Positions 63,369 to 64,000 of a DNA stretch of 64,000 nucleotides are shown in pieces. This DNA comes from Chondrilla cf. caribensis. Taxonomy: Eukaryota; Porifera; Demospongiae; Chondrillida; Chondrillidae. The notes beneath the pieces were generated by a model. It did not search any database. It was not told the origin of the DNA and saw only the letters and a program-made list of their open reading frames with translations. The position numbers and the translations under genes are program-made. The stretch's first letter is position 1, and each line of letters opens with the position of its first letter. The DNA is taken from NCBI GenBank assembly GCA_964020155.1, contig OZ026568.1:2957820-3021819 (forward strand). Reading direction: 5' to 3'.

Positions 63369-63725
63369 TAGGGTTGGGTGATACTAATTTTTGATACATA
63401 CGATTATCATGCAGCAAAATATCGCGATATTCGATAATATCGTGATATTTGACGTAATAATAATAATAACCAGAATATGTTCAAAGTACACTTTTTAGTT
63501 ATTAAAATTAATTATTCTCATTTTAACTCGCTCCTTCGATAATATGTGTCATTACGTGTAACCACAACAATGAGAAGTGCAGGGGTCGGTGGTGCTACTG
63601 CTTCACACCAACCGTGATATATCGTCAATACAATATATCATGGGCTGGACAATCACTCACGATACCATAATCGTGTAAATCATTACCACGATATTATTGT
63701 ATAACCGGTATATCGCCTAACCCTA
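63369..63725. mobile_element. hAT-like MITE with 8-bp target site duplication
   Basis: Ends TAGGGTTGGGTGATAC and GTATATCGCCTAACCCTA are inverted repeats. Direct flanks GGTCAGCA (63361-63368) and GATCAGCA (63726-63733) match at seven of eight positions, the hAT-type duplication. The interior has several atatcg palindromes and no transposase. Confidence 0.8.
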
Positions 63726-63733
63726 GATCAGCA

Positions 63734-64000
63734 AGAAATGAATTCATCCTCAACAACACCTATGGCACATGGGGGAAATACGCTCTGAAGATATGCATGG
63801 GGAGGACAGGATGTACATTCCTATGTAGGTCAATAGGAGTATGGGTATTTAGTGGGTTATGCATGGAATGTATGGTGCTGGAAGTACAGGATGACCTACA
63901 CAGGCCTATGCACAAAGGTTAGTCCATATCTACATAGTTGCACCCACACACATATGTATTATGTGAGAATATTTACCGGTAGGTGAGTACCAGTAGGTGT
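63734..64000. other. Right window edge, nothing recognised
   Basis: Unique sequence without a convincing exon on either strand. Confidence 0.4.

Overview
The window is animal nuclear DNA. It has spliced genes with GT-AG introns, metazoan gene families (TAF6L, CDPF1, a rolling stone-like membrane protein, a CSPG-repeat extracellular protein), a CR1/L2-type LINE fragment, a tRNA-derived SINE, many short inverted-repeat transposons (MITEs) and very dense micro- and minisatellites. Short introns plus a tandem family of intronless alpha-arrestins suggest an early-branching invertebrate such as a sponge. That placement is inference; the sequence does not prove it.

Layout. 1-6446: mostly non-coding, ending in the last exon of ribose-5-phosphate isomerase (RPIA, + strand, 6358-6446). 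8863-13956: a complete four-exon + strand gene for a secreted protein with CSPG-type repeats and a Calx-beta-like segment, with a TATA box. 14.3-16.3 kb: a cluster of transposon remnants. 16349-24041: a complete 11-exon TAF6L gene on the - strand, its introns filled with minisatellites. It shares a 64-bp bidirectional promoter gap with CDPF1 (+, 24106 to about 25.77 kb).

27.0-56.3 kb is an array of alpha-arrestin (ARRDC/TXNIP-like) genes, all on the + strand and intronless. Group A has two members: 27033, with a one-base frameshift, and 30066, intact. Group B has six open copies (33733, 36303, 41919, 47520, 52306, 55109), one copy with a nonsense codon (50214) and at least six fragments, one of them inverted. 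Paralogues share long flanking blocks. Coding differences concentrate in two short loops and in the C-terminal tail, where the PPxY motif expected to dock Nedd4-type WW domains is present in some copies and lost in others. Two different promoter/leader types occur. A 5'-truncated LINE (38817-40989) is inserted in one spacer, and paralogous spacers show the empty site.

56837-57941 is a two-exon rolling stone-like multi-pass membrane protein (+). 59624-62798 holds the last five exons of a PH-domain protein (-), whose start lies beyond the right edge; its last intron contains an uninterrupted (TG) tract of about 400 bp. The right end carries a hAT-like MITE with an 8-bp target duplication.

The flanking genes are ordinary conserved loci (sugar phosphate metabolism, SAGA-type transcription complex, matrix protein, membrane signalling). 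The arrestin array is the accessory, fast-evolving part.
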